The position numbers and the translations under genes were made by a program. Below are positions 6,534 through 7,556 of a stretch of DNA of 7,556 nucleotides, piece after piece. The first letter of the stretch is position 1. Each line of letters opens with the position of its first letter. The stretch comes from DASRDS01 sp035652495. GTDB lineage: Bacteria; Gemmatimonadota; Gemmatimonadetes; Gemmatimonadales; Gemmatimonadaceae. The notes beneath the pieces were generated by a model. That model was given only the letters and a program-made list of their open reading frames with translations, made no database searches and had not been told where the DNA came from. Where the stretch lies: assembly GCA_035652495.1 (NCBI GenBank), contig DASRDS010000250.1, positions 1-7,556 of the forward strand. Direction: 5' to 3'.

Positions 6534-6556
6534 GGTTCGGGGAATTTACCTAATAT
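6527..6556 (+). promoter_or_regulatory. Promoter of the YncE-like gene: TTGGCA, 18-base spacer, TAATAT
   Basis: TTGGCA (6527-6532) matches the sigma-70 type -35 consensus at five of six positions, and TAATAT (6551-6556) is a good -10, 18 bases apart. The -10 ends 6 bases before the ATG at 6563, so transcription would begin at or next to the start codon, giving a leaderless mRNA. The -35 box covers the start codon of the divergent monooxygenase gene. This is the best promoter visible in the window. Confidence 0.6.
6543..6548 (-). promoter_or_regulatory. Candidate -10 element (TAAATT) for the monooxygenase gene
   Basis: On the minus strand TAAATT (6548-6543) is followed by nine bases, ccccgaacc, and the ATG at 6533, which would give a leader of only about two or three bases. 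It is separated by only two bases from the TAATAT of the opposite promoter. No clear -35 hexamer is seen within the first codons of the divergent gene (GAGCAG at the expected place). Confidence 0.45.
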
Positions 6557-6562
6557 CGTGGC

Positions 6563-7555
6563 ATGCTGCTCTCTCTCATTGCGCTGACGCTGCACGGTAT
6601 CGTCGTGGTCGCCAACATGAACGACAACACGGCAACCGTGATCGACCTGGCGACCCAGCGAACCATCGCGACACTACCGACCGGCGCGGGCCCGCATGAA
6701 GTCGCCATCTCGCACAACGGCCGCTGGGCCGTCGTGTCGAACTATGGCCCGCAAAAAGAACCGGGTCACACGCTGACGGTCATCGACTTGCAACCCCGCG
6801 TCCCCGTCGTCGTGCGCACGATCGACCTGGGCGCCGACAACAAGCGGCCGCACGGCTCGGCGTTCTTGCCGGGTGACACGACATTGCTGGTCACGGTGCA
6901 GACGGCGCAGGCCGTCATGGTCGTGAACGTGCCGCGGGGCACGGTCGAAGCGACGATTCCGACGCATGGGCGCACGACGCATATGGTCGCGTTGACGGCG
7001 GACGGGCGTCACGCGTACACGAGTAACGTCGCCGACGGGACCGTGTCCGAGTTGGACATCGCCGGTCGGGCGTTCGTGCGCTCGTTTCCCGTGGCGCCGA
7101 TGGTCGAGGGTATCGGCGTGACGCCGAATGGCGCTGAGGTGTGGGTTGGGAGTGATAGCGTCAAGACCGTGAGCGTCGTGCCAACGTCGGCGTCGACTGT
7201 CGCGACGACGGTGCGGGACTTCGGATTTCCGTATCGCATCGCGATGACGCCGGACGGGCACACGGCGATCGTGAGCGATCCCGGTCGTGGGGAGCTTCGG
7301 TTCATGGATGTCGCGAACCACACGGAGCTCGGGCGCGTCACCATCCCCGCGACGGACGTGGTGTCGACGGCGGAATTTCCGAAGTCGCCATGTCCGGAGG
7401 GACTCAGCATGGCCCCCGACGGCAAGACGGTCTTTGTCACGCTCCAGGGCCGCAATGCCGTCGCCGCGGTCGACGTCGCGACGCGTCAGTTGCTGTTGAC
7501 GCTTCCCGTTGGCACATGGCCGGACGGGATCGCGTACTCAACGGTTGAGCACTAA
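6563..7555 (+). CDS. YncE-like YVTN beta-propeller protein
   Basis: A complete 330-residue protein made of repeating beta-propeller blades. Repeats of the form A-V-I-D, then about 12 residues, then P-H/D-x-hydrophobic-A-hydrophobic, start near 13, 42, 95, 137, 180, 222, 277 and 317. Examples are TATVIDLATQRTIATLPTGA (23-42), GAGPHEVAISHNGRWAVVSN (41-60), GIGVTPNGAEVWVG and GTWPDGIAYS. This is the YVTN/NHL-like repeat family that includes E. coli YncE; members bind or scaffold ligands, often outside the cytoplasm, and no enzymatic residues are evident. An in-frame TAA at 6551-6553 fixes the ATG at 6563 as the first possible start. The hydrophobic N-terminus MLLSLIALTLHG is very short and lacks a positive charge, so export is uncertain. 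It is driven by a strong-looking promoter and is divergent from the monooxygenase gene. Confidence 0.88.
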   Translation: MLLSLIALTLHGIVVVANMNDNTATVIDLATQRTIATLPTGAGPHEVAISHNGRWAVVSNYGPQKEPGHTLTVIDLQPRVPVVVRTIDLGADNKRPHGSAFLPGDTTLLVTVQTAQAVMVVNVPRGTVEATIPTHGRTTHMVALTADGRHAYTSNVADGTVSELDIAGRAFVRSFPVAPMVEGIGVTPNGAEVWVGSDSVKTVSVVPTSASTVATTVRDFGFPYRIAMTPDGHTAIVSDPGRGELRFMDVANHTELGRVTIPATDVVSTAEFPKSPCPEGLSMAPDGKTVFVTLQGRNAVAAVDVATRQLLLTLPVGTWPDGIAYSTVEH

Positions 7556-7556
7556 A

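Noticed and set aside
6674..7321. Minus-strand open frame of 215 codons inside the beta-propeller gene
   Set aside because: It is an antisense shadow rich in Arg, His and Asp; the plus-strand frame has clear YVTN-type repeats.
1..7556. A defence, mobile-element or biosynthetic system linking the genes
   Set aside because: There is no transposase, integrase, nuclease, toxin-antitoxin pair, carrier protein or repeat array; the genes belong to unrelated metabolic families.

Overview
The window is GC-rich (roughly two thirds GC by eye), gene-dense bacterial chromosomal DNA. It holds seven protein-coding genes and no RNA genes, insertion sequences or CRISPR array that I can see. GTG and TTG starts, lipoprotein signals, no clear Shine-Dalgarno motif before most starts, and DUF3303, DoxX-like and GH79 proteins side by side suggest a soil or sediment bacterium such as a Gemmatimonadota or Acidobacteriota member. 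That placement is an inference, not something the sequence proves.

Layout: (1) Positions 1-1701, minus strand, form a compact cluster. A small DoxX-like membrane protein (1354-1701) overlaps a DUF3303 protein (1076-1357) by 4 bases (ATGA). After 13 bases comes a GH79-type glycoside hydrolase lipoprotein that runs off the left edge (1-1062). (2) A 39-base divergent spacer (1702-1740), with an imperfect dyad lying across it and the start of the DoxX-like gene, separates this cluster from a plus-strand pair: a RibD-C/dihydrofolate-reductase-like oxidoreductase (1741-2262) and an unrecognised 478-residue lipoprotein (2293-3729). (3) The lipoprotein gene runs 51 bases tail-to-tail into a minus-strand APC-superfamily amino acid permease (3679-5004). 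The permease has a TTG start and a 113-base upstream region rich in inverted repeats. (4) Upstream of it, on the same strand, lies a class A FAD-dependent aromatic monooxygenase (5118-6533). (5) Only 29 bases further on, divergently, a YncE-like YVTN beta-propeller protein (6563-7555) fills the right end and is complete.

The genes do not form one recognisable pathway. They look like accessory metabolic genes: polysaccharide breakdown, amino acid uptake, oxidation of an aromatic compound, and a cell-surface or periplasmic beta-propeller. The most consistent unexplained signal is regulatory. Four of the seven genes have an AT-rich TANNNT hexamer 5 to 9 bases before the start codon (TATATT, TAAATT, TAATAT, TAAATT). 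This fits leaderless transcription, and in the 29-base spacer at 6534-6562 two such elements face opposite ways almost touching. I found no convincing new defence, mobile or biosynthetic system.
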